Of a stretch of DNA of 64,000 bases, positions 7,647-16,867 are shown one piece after another. Position numbers and translations under genes: made by a program. The number at the start of each line of letters is the position of its first letter. Positions within the stretch are counted from its first letter, which is position 1. The DNA is from Marivivens geojensis (GTDB lineage: Bacteria > Pseudomonadota > Alphaproteobacteria > Rhodobacterales > Rhodobacteraceae). Under the pieces are notes generated by a model. The model searched no databases and was not told the origin of the DNA. It saw only the letters and a program-made list of their open reading frames with translations. Location of the stretch: NCBI RefSeq assembly GCF_023540835.1, contig NZ_JALKCU010000002.1, positions 62,001 through 126,000 on the forward strand. The letters are read 5' to 3'.

Positions 7647-10103
7647 ATGATCACCGTGTTTCGTTTGATGTTTTGGCTTGCGTCGGGGCTGATTGGCTTC
7701 ACCCTAGCGGCTTTTGCGCTTGCCTATTATTTCGCTTCTCGATCCTTGCCAGATTACAACGAAACGATCGCTGTCGATGGTCTGAGCGCAACGGTCGAGG
7801 TCGTGCGCGATAACTCTGACGTTCCACATATTTTTGGCGAAACCGATCCCGATGTATTCTTCGCCCTCGGCTTTGCCCACGCCCAAGACCGCATGTGGCA
7901 GATGATCACCGATCGCCGCACCGCCCAAGGACGCATGGCGCAGGTGTTCGGGCAATCGATGCTGCCCTCTGATATCCTGATGCGGCGTCTCGACCTCTAT
8001 AACCTGTCGTTATCGAGCGTTGAGGCGCAGGATGACCAAACCAAAGCCGCGCTTGACGCCTACAGCGCAGGTGTGAACGCGTGGTTGACCGAGGTGAACA
8101 ACGGTGTGCGTGGTCGTGGCGCGCCAGAGATGTGGGTCTTCAATCAACCTATCGCTCCTTGGCAGCCAGCCGATAGTATCGCGCTCTTTAAACTCTATGC
8201 TTTCCGCCAAAGCGGCCACCTTCAGGCCGAAGTTCTGCGCGCCAGCGTATCGCAGCGCATTACCGATGACCGTATCCATGATATTTTGCCAGAGGTTCCC
8301 GGAACGAGCGTCACCGCGCTGCCGTCCTATGCGTCACTTGTTCGGGACCTTCCGACCGAAATCGCATTCGATTGGTCAGATGCGTCACGCGCGGGGCTTC
8401 CTGCCGCTGATTTTTCTGGCGCCTCGAACGCTTGGGCTGCGGGTCCGTCGCGTTCGACCTCTGGTTCGACCCTTCTCGCCAATGATCCGCATGGGATGCT
8501 GACCGCGCCTTCGCCGTGGTATTTGGCGCGGTTGGAGTTGTCGACCGGGGGCGTAATCGGCGCAACGATCCCCGGTGTGCCAGTCGTTTTGACAGGACGC
8601 AGCGCGAGCCTAGGTTGGGGGATCACCAGCGCTTGGGCAGACGATATGGACCTCTACCTCGAAGAGGTCGATGAAAACCAATCCAATCGATATCGAACTG
8701 CAGATGGCTGGGCCGACTTTGTAACTCGCGAAAGCATCATTGAAATCGCAGATGCGCCTGCGGTGACGCTTAAACTCTTATGGACGCAGAATGGACCTGT
8801 CCTACCTCCGGATCAGTTTAACCTCGCCACCATACGTCCAGCGGGTCACGTCGTATCTCTGGCTTGGACTGGGCTGAGCGATCAGGACACCTCCTTGTCT
8901 GCTGCAATGGGAATTATGCGGTCGCGCTCTGTTCGGTCGGCTATCGCTGCGGGTCGGAGCTACATCGCGCCCGCGCAGAACCTCATGCTTGCTGATCCGA
9001 ATGGGATTGCCATGCAAACCATTGGCGCGATCCCGTCGCGTGACGAAGCTCATCAGAGCAAGGGGCGCATGCCGACGTACGGCTATCTGCCGCAGAACCA
9101 ATGGCGCGGCACCCTGCCCTATGACACCAATCCGTCGATCGTCGATCCCGAAGGCGGCATCATCGGCAACACCAATAATAAAACCAGCACTGCCGCTTTC
9201 CCGAACCATGTGTCCTATGTCTGGGGAGACAGTCAGCGTATCTATCGTTGGCAGCGTCTCATGCAGGCGCGTGGTGTTCACACGCGCGAAAGCTTTATCG
9301 AAGCGCAGTTGGATACGGTCAGCTACACCGCCCGTTCTCTCTTGCCGCTGGTTGGTGCGGATCTATGGTTCACGGGCGATCCTGCGCCAGAAGGCACACC
9401 AGAACGTCGTCGTCAGCAAGCGCTGGATATGTTGGCCTCGTGGAATGGTGAAATGAACGAACACCTGCCAGAGCCGCTGATCTATGCCGCGTGGATGCGC
9501 GCGCTACAGGATCGCTTGATCCGCGATGAACTGGGCGATGTGGCCGATGCATTCACCCATGTTGATCCGATTTTCATTGAACGGGTCTATCGCGATATCG
9601 GTGGTGCCTCCGCATGGTGCGACGTGATTCAATCTGCACCCGTTGAGACCTGCGTCGACATCGCGCGACAGTCTTTGGACGAAGCATTGATCTGGATTTC
9701 AGAGAACCAGAGCGGTTCGCTGGAATCGCTTCGCTGGGGTGACGCGCATACGGCAGTTCACGTGCACAAGGCGCTCGCCGATGCGCCCATCTTGCGCTGG
9801 TTCGTGAATATTCACCAATCTACCTCGGGCGGCGACAACACGCTTTTGCGAGGTTTGACTTCGGGCGTCGATCCTACCCCGTTCCGCAATGTTCATGCGG
9901 CAGGGTATCGCGGCGTATACGATTTTGCGGATCCAGATAGTTCCGTATTTATCATTTCCACAGGTCAGTCTGGCCACCCGCTCAGCCGCTATTACGACGA
10001 CATGGGCGAACTTTGGCGACGCGGGGAGTATATCCCCATGTCGCTTGATCCATCGCTTGCGCGTGCGGGTGCCGTGGGCGTTACGGTGCTGGTGCCGAAC
10101 TGA
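7647..10103 (+). CDS. Penicillin acylase family protein (Ntn hydrolase), N-terminally anchored
   Basis: An 818-residue member of the penicillin amidase (S45) family. These enzymes are made as precursors that cut themselves; the new N-terminal residue of the beta chain is the nucleophile. Here the predicted nucleophile is Ser260 in GAS-NAWAAGP, preceded by about 230 residues of alpha chain with the family opening VEVVRDNSDVPHIFGE. Residues 5-30 form one hydrophobic segment (membrane anchor or uncleaved signal), so the enzyme should act in the periplasm. Family substrates include beta-lactams, acyl-homoserine lactones and other amides; the true one is unknown. I start at the ATG at 7647, which has GGGGGC just upstream, rather than 7626. 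Its stop abuts the hflX stop end to end. Confidence 0.9.
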   Translation: MITVFRLMFWLASGLIGFTLAAFALAYYFASRSLPDYNETIAVDGLSATVEVVRDNSDVPHIFGETDPDVFFALGFAHAQDRMWQMITDRRTAQGRMAQVFGQSMLPSDILMRRLDLYNLSLSSVEAQDDQTKAALDAYSAGVNAWLTEVNNGVRGRGAPEMWVFNQPIAPWQPADSIALFKLYAFRQSGHLQAEVLRASVSQRITDDRIHDILPEVPGTSVTALPSYASLVRDLPTEIAFDWSDASRAGLPAADFSGASNAWAAGPSRSTSGSTLLANDPHGMLTAPSPWYLARLELSTGGVIGATIPGVPVVLTGRSASLGWGITSAWADDMDLYLEEVDENQSNRYRTADGWADFVTRESIIEIADAPAVTLKLLWTQNGPVLPPDQFNLATIRPAGHVVSLAWTGLSDQDTSLSAAMGIMRSRSVRSAIAAGRSYIAPAQNLMLADPNGIAMQTIGAIPSRDEAHQSKGRMPTYGYLPQNQWRGTLPYDTNPSIVDPEGGIIGNTNNKTSTAAFPNHVSYVWGDSQRIYRWQRLMQARGVHTRESFIEAQLDTVSYTARSLLPLVGADLWFTGDPAPEGTPERRRQQALDMLASWNGEMNEHLPEPLIYAAWMRALQDRLIRDELGDVADAFTHVDPIFIERVYRDIGGASAWCDVIQSAPVETCVDIARQSLDEALIWISENQSGSLESLRWGDAHTAVHVHKALADAPILRWFVNIHQSTSGGDNTLLRGLTSGVDPTPFRNVHAAGYRGVYDFADPDSSVFIISTGQSGHPLSRYYDDMGELWRRGEYIPMSLDPSLARAGAVGVTVLVPN

Positions 10104-11402
10104 TCACACTCGGGCGTAACGGTCTTTCTGGATTTGCGTCCATTTGACCGTCATCTGATAGCCTTCGTCTGTCTGCACATCCGCTTCGACCACGCCCTGC
10201 GCAAACAGCCATGCCCGTGCTTTCCCCGCGCTAAATGGCAGGGTCAAAACCTCGATCATGTGATCAGGACGTAGTTTCAGTGAAATCGCATCGAGCAGCG
10301 TATCAAGGCCTTCACCCGTTATCGCCGAAATCGCAAAGATATCTTCGGTGCGCTCTGCCTGCGTCCGCACTGCGTCGGCCTGTTCGTCATCCAGACGATC
10401 AACCTTGTTCCAGACCTCGATCATCGGCGCTGTTTCGGCAACGCCAAGTGATTGGAGGATCGTATGAACATCCTCTGACTGTTCTTCGGTCTGCTCGTGG
10501 CTGATGTCACGGACGTGAACGATCAAATCGGCGTCGAGCACCTCTTCGAGTGTTGCACGGAAGGATGCCACCAGTTCGGTCGGCAGATCAGAGATAAAGC
10601 CCACGGTGTCTGAGAGGATGATCTCTTCACCGCTTGGCAAATTGAGACGACGCATAGTCGGGTCGAGCGTCGCAAAGAGCATGTCTTTGGCAAAGACTTC
10701 GGCACCTGTCACACGGTTGAAGAGCGTCGATTTCCCCGCGTTGGTGTAACCAACGAGAGCAACAATCGGGAACGGCACCTTAGCGCGGGCCTTACGGTGC
10801 AGTTCACGCGTCTTAACCACTTTGTCCAACTGGCGACGCAGACGAACGAGCTGTTCGTCAATGGCACGGCGGTCGGCTTCGATCTGCGTTTCACCCGGAC
10901 CACCAACAAAGCCCAAACCACCGCGCTGACGCTCTAGGTGGGTCCACGCCCGCACCAGACGCGTCCGCTGATAGGACAGTGCAGCCATTTCGACCTGCAG
11001 CACGCCTTCGCGGGTGCGCGCACGATCCGAGAAAATCTCTAGGATCAGGCCCGTACGATCGAGGATCTTAACGCCCCAGTCCTTTTCAAGGTTCCGCTGC
11101 TGAACAGGACTCAGGTGGCCATCGACCAAAACGAGTTCGATCTCTTCAGCTTTGAACTGCTGATTCAATTCCTCGATTTTGCCCGAGCCGAACAAATAAC
11201 CCGGTTGAACTTTAGGCAGCGATACGACCGTTGCGCCAAAGACTTCCAACGACGGAAGTGCCGCCGCAAGTGCGACAGCCTCGTCCAGCGCCGGTGCAGC
11301 AGCACGGCGGTTACGATCTGATTTAATGTCTGGGTGGAGCACCCAGGCCCGCGTTGCAGGCCTGTCCGTTTCCTCCATGATGGTCTTACTCTTCGCCGTC
11401 AT
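10104..11402 (-). CDS. hflX: GTPase HflX
   Basis: A 432-residue ribosome-associated GTPase that splits stalled or 100S ribosomes in other bacteria. Seen here are the N-terminal HflX domain ([25 protein letters not shown]), the coiled linker rich in arginine ([18 protein letters not shown], the family hallmark) and the G domain with G1 [13 protein letters not shown]3 DTVGFI and G4 NKVD. Its start overlaps the end of hfq by 17 bases, so translation is probably coupled. An internal ATG nine codons in (MEETDRP) is an alternative start. It is the last gene of the hfq-hflX unit and meets the acylase gene stop-to-stop. Confidence 0.96.
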   Translation of the reverse strand: MTAKSKTIMEETDRPATRAWVLHPDIKSDRNRRAAAPALDEAVALAAALPSLEVFGATVVSLPKVQPGYLFGSGKIEELNQQFKAEEIELVLVDGHLSPVQQRNLEKDWGVKILDRTGLILEIFSDRARTREGVLQVEMAALSYQRTRLVRAWTHLERQRGGLGFVGGPGETQIEADRRAIDEQLVRLRRQLDKVVKTRELHRKARAKVPFPIVALVGYTNAGKSTLFNRVTGAEVFAKDMLFATLDPTMRRLNLPSGEEIILSDTVGFISDLPTELVASFRATLEEVLDADLIVHVRDISHEQTEEQSEDVHTILQSLGVAETAPMIEVWNKVDRLDDEQADAVRTQAERTEDIFAISAITGEGLDTLLDAISLKLRPDHMIEVLTLPFSAGKARAWLFAQGVVEADVQTDEGYQMTVKWTQIQKDRYARV

Positions 11403-11619
11403 AAAGGCTGACAGGTGCAGCCGGCATTATCGTGGAGATCGCGCTCTTATACACCAGTTGCGATTTGCCATCGCGGCGCAGGAGCACACAGAAATTGTCG
11501 AACCACGTGATGTCGCCCTGCAGTTTTACACCGTTCACTAAAAAGATAGTGACCGAGATTTTAGCTTTGCGAACATGGTTAAGAAAAGCATCCTGAAGGT
11601 TCTGCTTGTCGGCCGCCAT
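11386..11619 (-). CDS. hfq: RNA chaperone Hfq
   Basis: A 77-residue Sm-like protein, the short alphaproteobacterial form without the long C-terminal tail of E. coli Hfq. Sm1 is seen in [30 protein letters not shown] and Sm2 in [14 protein letters not shown] (the equivalent of the YKHAIST motif). The N-terminal [14 protein letters not shown] forms the amphipathic helix of the proximal RNA face. It pairs sRNAs with mRNAs as a hexamer. It follows trkH by about 110 bases and has AAAGGA upstream of the start; a small GC palindrome (11642-11656) lies in its leader. In Rhodobacter and other alphaproteobacteria hfq likewise sits downstream of the ntr genes. Confidence 0.97.
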   Translation of the reverse strand: MAADKQNLQDAFLNHVRKAKISVTIFLVNGVKLQGDITWFDNFCVLLRRDGKSQLVYKSAISTIMPAAPVSLYDGEE

Positions 11620-11729
11620 TGATATTATCCTTTATTCTTGTGGCCGCGGACCGGCCTCCGTCTTTGGTGTGAGTATGTCTAACCCGCGAAAGAGATTCCA
11701 GCCCCAAAATCAACCATCTATCGTAGGGT

Positions 11730-13250
11730 TTATTTGCGCCAAAAATCGGGGTTGAAAAGTGCAATAATCGCCAGCGCCTCTAGCCGCCCAAGAACCATCG
11801 CAAGAGCCAGCACCATCTTGGCCTCATTCGTTACACCCGAGATCGAAATCGGTGCTTCAGCTGCGATCTCGACTAAAGGACCCGTGGTGGAAAGTGCGGC
11901 AACTGTGAGAACAATTGCGTTCTCAAACTGCACACCAGTAAGCGAAAGCGCTGTGAGCACGCCCACGATGGATAGCGCAAAGAGCATAAAGAACACCCAA
12001 GCGATCTGCGCGCCCTGCCTACGAATACGACGCGCCTCTTGGCCCGAGCCACCAACGGAACTGGGATGGATCAGCCGTTCCAATTCTCGCTCTGAATGGC
12101 GGAACAACGCATAGACCCGTAAGAGTTTTACTCCGCCCGCAGTCGTCGCAATTCCGCCGCCTGTGATCGATAGGCCAAGCAGGACCAACCCGGGCGTTGA
12201 GAGTTCCGACCAATCAGCAACCATCGACCAGTAACGTGATTCAAAACCAGTAGTGGTCAGGAACGACATTACAGTGAACACGCTGCCCCAAAGTGCCTTT
12301 AGGCCGGTCAGTAGCCCATCGATGCGATGTTCCTCAAGGACGCCAACGTAATGGCGAAGATACAAGAGCGTGGGCACAATCGTGATCAACAAAAGCGCCA
12401 TTTGTATTTCAGGATCTTTGCGGAGACGGCCCCGTTCTTGGGCGAGGATGTCGCTGCTGAAGGTCAGGCGAGACACCGCAAAGAACATAAAGGCAAAGAT
12501 CAGTATTTCGCCAAGAACGCCACCGTTTGCCCAATACAAACCGCCAGTCGCAGATATCCCCGAGGTCGACATCGTGGACATCGCATGGATTAAAGCGACA
12601 AAGGGTCGTTCACCGACCGCAGACAGCCCAACCCAAAGCGCAAAGGTTAGCCCGATATAAAGCGGCGTAAGCTGGAGGGTGTAGCGCGTCAAACGCTCGG
12701 ACGTATTCGCGACACGCGTGATTTGAACAAAGCTCTGCACCGTGCCCTGAGGCGCACCCGCGTTACGCACCTCAAACCCGCCCAAGTTCATCGGGGCAAG
12801 GATCGCGACAGCGGTGATCCAAATAAACAGACCACCCATCCAACCCACGATCGCGCGCCATAGGTGCAACGCCGCATTCATCCGCCATGGGCTGTCGTAG
12901 AGAGTGGACCCTGTTGTGGTGAAATCTGACACCATTTCGAACCACGCATCGAAAAACGTCGTTCGACCGTGGGCTTCATGAAATGGAACGGCGAGGAGGA
13001 TCGGCAGGATCAGGTATGCGCCGACCAGTGTAATAAGGTGGCTTCGCGCCACGCGGCGCGGTTGCTGACCATGTGTTGCAAACCCAATCAGGGTCGTGAG
13101 CAACATAAACAGGATCATCGAATAAAAGAACGGTCGCGCAATCGCGTGGTGCCCATGCGACAATGCAAAGGCCGCAGGCGCAATCATCGCCAAAGACGAA
13201 ATCCCCATAAGGAGGACAAAAAACGGAAGGTCTGTGATCCGCTTAAGCAT
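11730..13250 (-). CDS. trkH: Trk potassium uptake system membrane protein TrkH
   Basis: A 506-residue inner-membrane K+ channel/transporter with the four membrane-pore-membrane repeats of the Trk/Ktr/HKT superfamily. Selectivity-filter regions are seen in DFTTTGSTLY near residue 110, MSTMSTSGISATGG near 225, MSFLTTTGFESR near 320 and LSTTGPLVEI near 450. It works with the cytoplasmic NAD-binding regulator TrkA, whose gene lies directly upstream and overlaps it by one base (TGATG), showing translational coupling. GGAGGACAAA-like purines on the opposite strand are incidental. A full-length, intact gene. Confidence 0.94.
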   Translation of the reverse strand: MLKRITDLPFFVLLMGISSLAMIAPAAFALSHGHHAIARPFFYSMILFMLLTTLIGFATHGQQPRRVARSHLITLVGAYLILPILLAVPFHEAHGRTTFFDAWFEMVSDFTTTGSTLYDSPWRMNAALHLWRAIVGWMGGLFIWITAVAILAPMNLGGFEVRNAGAPQGTVQSFVQITRVANTSERLTRYTLQLTPLYIGLTFALWVGLSAVGERPFVALIHAMSTMSTSGISATGGLYWANGGVLGEILIFAFMFFAVSRLTFSSDILAQERGRLRKDPEIQMALLLITIVPTLLYLRHYVGVLEEHRIDGLLTGLKALWGSVFTVMSFLTTTGFESRYWSMVADWSELSTPGLVLLGLSITGGGIATTAGGVKLLRVYALFRHSERELERLIHPSSVGGSGQEARRIRRQGAQIAWVFFMLFALSIVGVLTALSLTGVQFENAIVLTVAALSTTGPLVEIAAEAPISISGVTNEAKMVLALAMVLGRLEALAIIALFNPDFWRK

Positions 13251-14626
13251 CAGAAGAAATCGATCGATACCTGAAGCAATTGTTCCACGGCAGGAACATC
13301 AGAGGTCATCGCAAAGATCGCAACGATGTCCCCTTCTTCAACCCGCAAGTCGCCGGTCGGTTTGAGGTATTTCCGATCACGGAAAATCCCACCGACCAGA
13401 ACGCCCTCAGGGAAATCGATCTCTCTGATACGCTGACCAGAAATCGGCGATGTACCGAGGACATAGGCTTCGATCATCTCTGCTTCGGCATCACCAATCG
13501 AATAAACCGCCCGCACGCGACCATGTCGAATGTGACGTAGGATCGACGAAACGGTTGTGGCCCGTGGGTTGATGTAGGCGTCGATATCGAGTGGCCCCAT
13601 CAGCGGAACCAAGGTCGGATCATTGGTCAAACAGATCGACATCCCAGCGCCGAGCGATTTTGCACGCACCGCTGCAAGCATATTGGTCTTATCGTCGTCC
13701 GTAATCGCCAAAACCGCATCCGCGCTACTAACGTTCGCTTCTTCGAGGAGCGCTGCATTCAAGCCATCCCCATGCAGAACAATAGTCCGCTCAAGGGCGT
13801 CCGCCGCAATCTCAGCTCGCGAACGGTTCTTTTCGATAACCTTCACACGAACACGTTCCGTGCTGGTTTCCAATGCACGCGCGACAGCGAGGCCAACGTT
13901 GCCCCCGCCAATAATAACGACGCGTTCCTGTTTGACATTGGTTTTGCCAAACACCTCCAGCGTACGCGTCACGTCATCGGTGCTGGTAAACACATACACG
14001 TCATCGCCTGGAAAAATCTGATCGCCTGCTGCGGGTGCGAACAGGGTTCCCTCGCGGCGAATACCGACAACGATAGCGCGCAAGGTAGAAAACAGGTCAG
14101 TCAATTGACGAAGCGGCGTGTTAATAACGGGACAATCCTCGCGGACGGTGATCCCCAAAAGCTGTGCCTTCCCCTCAAAGAAGTTCTCGGTGTCGAAAGC
14201 TGCTGGCGACGACAATCGCTGCAAAACAGCCTCAGCCACTTCGCGTTCAGGGCTAATAACCACGTCGATGGGCAAATGATCGCGTCGATACAAATCGGAA
14301 TAGATCGCGTCCAAATAGCTTTGTGCCCGCAAGCGTGCGATTTTGCGCTGCACGGCAAACACAGAATGCGCCACCTGACAGGTGACCATGTTTACTTCGT
14401 CAGAATGTGTTGCAGCGATGATCATCTCTGCATCCCGCGCCCCTGCCCGTTCGAGAACATCGGGATAGGATGCATGTCCGGTGACGCCGTTCACGTCCAA
14501 GGTTTCCGTCGCACGACGCACCAGCTCGGGGTTGTTATCAACAACAGTTACGTCGTTGCGTTCCGAAGACAGGTGCCGTGCAATTTGCCAACCAACCTGA
14601 CCTGCGCCACAAATGATAACTTTCAT
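13250..14626 (-). CDS. trkA: Trk potassium uptake regulatory subunit TrkA
   Basis: A 458-residue cytoplasmic gating subunit, exactly the common TrkA length. It has two RCK_N Rossmann units, one opening MKVIICGAGQVGWQIARHL and a second RVVIIGGGNVGLAVARAL near residue 232, each followed by a TrkA_C domain. It binds NAD(H) or nucleotides and controls TrkH. I start at 14626; the open frame extends 20 codons upstream but that extension (MTLSCASATC...) has no homology to the family. Together with trkH it forms a two-gene unit lying after the ntr cluster, an order I recall from other Rhodobacterales. The 192-base gap to the divergent TetR gene must hold its promoter. Confidence 0.95.
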   Translation of the reverse strand: MKVIICGAGQVGWQIARHLSSERNDVTVVDNNPELVRRATETLDVNGVTGHASYPDVLERAGARDAEMIIAATHSDEVNMVTCQVAHSVFAVQRKIARLRAQSYLDAIYSDLYRRDHLPIDVVISPEREVAEAVLQRLSSPAAFDTENFFEGKAQLLGITVREDCPVINTPLRQLTDLFSTLRAIVVGIRREGTLFAPAAGDQIFPGDDVYVFTSTDDVTRTLEVFGKTNVKQERVVIIGGGNVGLAVARALETSTERVRVKVIEKNRSRAEIAADALERTIVLHGDGLNAALLEEANVSSADAVLAITDDDKTNMLAAVRAKSLGAGMSICLTNDPTLVPLMGPLDIDAYINPRATTVSSILRHIRHGRVRAVYSIGDAEAEMIEAYVLGTSPISGQRIREIDFPEGVLVGGIFRDRKYLKPTGDLRVEEGDIVAIFAMTSDVPAVEQLLQVSIDFF

Positions 14627-14700
14627 GACCGAGCTTCCTAATATCTTGGTTGGGCTACAAGTGGCAGATGCACAGGAAAGGGTCAATGGAAGCCCTCTCT

Positions 14701-14751
14701 TTGACGTTCAGGTAAGGAATTCCCTACTAATCCATAGCGTGTATGGGATTA
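14701..14751 (+). promoter_or_regulatory. Candidate promoter and TetR-type operator upstream of the TetR gene
   Basis: TTGACG at 14701-14706 and TACTAA at 14725-14730 are spaced by 18 bases and look like a sigma-70 promoter. An imperfect inverted repeat, TAATCCATA (14728-14736) and TATGGGATTA (14742-14751), overlaps the -10 box; one arm has one extra base. Such placement is typical of an autorepressing TetR family protein. Both calls are read from the sequence only. Confidence 0.45.
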
Positions 14752-14818
14752 ACTATCGTCATGCTTGAATTGTATGAATAAAATTCGCAGCACATTATCC
14801 AGTAAGAAGAGTTTAGTG

Positions 14819-15448
14819 ATGTCAAAACTACATCGTTCAATGGTTCAATCGACCGGTCGGATCGCTCAAAAAGCAAAAACTAGAAACCAACTTTTGATCG
14901 CCGCTCGAGAGTTGATGGCTGAACAAAGTGTGGTCACCGTTGCAACTGTTGCCGAACGCGCAGGGATTTCCACCGCGACGGCCTACCGTTATTTTCCAAA
15001 CCCAGAGACGATTCAACTCGAAGCCGTCACGAGCCAAGACATTGGGGCGCAGGCCGACTTCATCCAGCATTTTCAATCGAACTGCACAGAGGATTTGTCG
15101 GTCATTGATCGGGTCAACCTCGCCAATCGGATCGTAATTGATTTCGTGATGCGAAATGAGGCCGGATATCGGTTGTTCATCGCCAAAACGCAGGAAAAAT
15201 TGGCATCTGCCGCAAATTCTGACGTGTCGGCGATTCCCTACGCAGCACGACGCTTGGCGCTGATCCGCTTAGCAATGGACCCGCTGCGCAAGAAGCTGGG
15301 AACCTCTTTCTATCAAGCCTGCGATATGGTGTTTGTCGCATCTGGACCCGAGGTTTATTTCATGCTCCGCGATACGTGCCGCAATAGTGCGCAGGACGCA
15401 GCGCGCAGCATGGAAAACAACCTGCGCGCCATCATCTCATCATTCTAA
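14819..15448 (+). CDS. TetR/AcrR family transcriptional regulator
   Basis: A 209-residue one-component regulator. The N-terminal TetR helix-turn-helix is clear (TVATVAERAGISTATAYRYFPNPETI near residues 40-65); the ligand-binding C-terminal part is not recognisable. I use the ATG at 14819, which follows AAGAAGAG at good spacing, instead of the in-frame ATG at 14774 or TTG at 14765, which have no ribosome site. It sits alone on the plus strand inside the minus-strand ntr/trk block, only six bases from the convergent end of ntrX, so it looks like an insertion between ntrX and trkA. No obvious target gene lies beside it other than itself and trkA. Confidence 0.85.
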   Translation: MSKLHRSMVQSTGRIAQKAKTRNQLLIAARELMAEQSVVTVATVAERAGISTATAYRYFPNPETIQLEAVTSQDIGAQADFIQHFQSNCTEDLSVIDRVNLANRIVIDFVMRNEAGYRLFIAKTQEKLASAANSDVSAIPYAARRLALIRLAMDPLRKKLGTSFYQACDMVFVASGPEVYFMLRDTCRNSAQDAARSMENNLRAIISSF

Positions 15449-15454
15449 CAGAGA

Positions 15455-16852
15455 TTAATCCTGTTCGATTTGGGCGATCCGCGCGCCCGCCTTGCTGGTT
15501 GTCACAACGCCAAGCGATTTCAATTTGCGGTGCAGCGCGGACCGTTCCATCCCGACAAAGGACGCTGTGCGACTGATATTGCCGCCAAATCGGTTAATTT
15601 GGGTCAGCAGATATTCACGCTCAAACAGTTCACGTGCTTCACGAAGCGGCAATGTCGCGAGCGCGCCCGACAGAACGATACGTCCCTCGGTTGCAGCACT
15701 TTCCTCAACATTTGGAAGCTCCTTAGCGCTGATCGGCTCGGAACTATCGCCAAGGATCAGAACGCGTTCGATCACGTTCTTCAACTGACGCACATTTCCT
15801 GGCCAGATCATAGTCTGGAGCATTGCGCGTGCATCTTCTGACAATGCCCGCATGGGCAGGCCCTGCGTTTTGTTCAATTCCGCGATAAAGTGTTCGGCCA
15901 ATAGAGGAATATCATCGCGGCGTTCCTCCAAGGTTGGAACCTCAATCGGAACAACGTTAAGGCGGTGGTATAGTTCTTGGCGGAAGTTACCTGCCTCAAT
16001 CTCAGCATTCAGATCGCGGTTGGTTGATGAAATCACCCGAAGATCGACTTCGATTACATCCGAACCACCAACACGAGAGAACTTCTGATCGACAAGGACA
16101 CGCAGAATTTTAGTCTGTGTTCCCAATGGCATATCGGCTATTTCATCGAAATAGATGACGCCGCCGTTAGCCTGCTCCAGCAGACCTTTTTCAAGGCCAC
16201 GCTCTGTACCTTCGCGCCCAAACAGAACCTCTTCCATCCGATCTGGATCAATCGATGCGGAACTGACGACCACAAAAGGAGCATCCGCGCGGTTAGAATT
16301 CGCATGGATATACCGCGCTGCGATCTCTTTGCCCGCACCAGGCCCGCCCGTTAACATCACGCGACCATTGGATTTTGTAACTTTATCAAGTTGCGACTTC
16401 ATGATGCGGAACGTTGCGCTATCGCCCAGCATTTCTGCCGCGGGACCATCCGACCGTTTCAGTGCTAGGTTTTCGCGACGCAGACGCGATGCTTCCATGG
16501 CACGTTTAATAACCACCAGCAACTGATCGATATTAAACGGTTTTTCGATGAAGTCGTAGGCGCCTTGCTTAATCGCAGCGACTGCAATCTCAATGTTGCC
16601 GTGACCCGAGATGATCACAATCGGAATTTCCGGGTGGTCTTTTTTAACCTTCGACAAAATGTCGATCCCGTCCATGTGGCTGTCTTTGAGCCAAATATCG
16701 AGGATCATCAACGCAGGTTTTTCCGCCGCGATTGCGCCCATACATTCGTCTGCATTGGCCGCCATGCGGGTCGAAAAACCCTCGTCTTTCAAAATGTCCG
16801 AGATGAGTTCGCGAATGTCGCGTTCGTCATCGGTGATTAAAATATCGCCCAT
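15455..16852 (-). CDS. ntrX: Nitrogen assimilation response regulator NtrX
   Basis: A 465-residue response regulator: receiver domain (phospho-acceptor Asp52 in LMILDIW), AAA+ domain with an altered Walker A GGPGAGKE at 169-176 and Walker B VIYFDEIAD near 232-240, and a C-terminal Fis-type helix-turn-helix (NISRTASFVGMERSALHRKL). The loop that in sigma-54 activators reads GAFTGA is GTERGLEKG here, so sigma-54 contact is unlikely. It is the partner of the membrane kinase NtrY encoded 15 bases upstream. In alphaproteobacteria NtrYX responds to redox, oxygen and nitrogen status and influences cell envelope and cell-cycle functions. Confidence 0.95.
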   Translation of the reverse strand: MGDILITDDERDIRELISDILKDEGFSTRMAANADECMGAIAAEKPALMILDIWLKDSHMDGIDILSKVKKDHPEIPIVIISGHGNIEIAVAAIKQGAYDFIEKPFNIDQLLVVIKRAMEASRLRRENLALKRSDGPAAEMLGDSATFRIMKSQLDKVTKSNGRVMLTGGPGAGKEIAARYIHANSNRADAPFVVVSSASIDPDRMEEVLFGREGTERGLEKGLLEQANGGVIYFDEIADMPLGTQTKILRVLVDQKFSRVGGSDVIEVDLRVISSTNRDLNAEIEAGNFRQELYHRLNVVPIEVPTLEERRDDIPLLAEHFIAELNKTQGLPMRALSEDARAMLQTMIWPGNVRQLKNVIERVLILGDSSEPISAKELPNVEESAATEGRIVLSGALATLPLREARELFEREYLLTQINRFGGNISRTASFVGMERSALHRKLKSLGVVTTSKAGARIAQIEQD

Positions 16853-16867
16853 AAGTCCCTCATAACC

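Noticed and set aside
11642-11656. GC palindrome GGCCGCGGACCGGCC before hfq as a terminator of trkH
   Set aside because: The stem is short and no T tract follows on the minus strand, so I leave it only as a possible leader hairpin.
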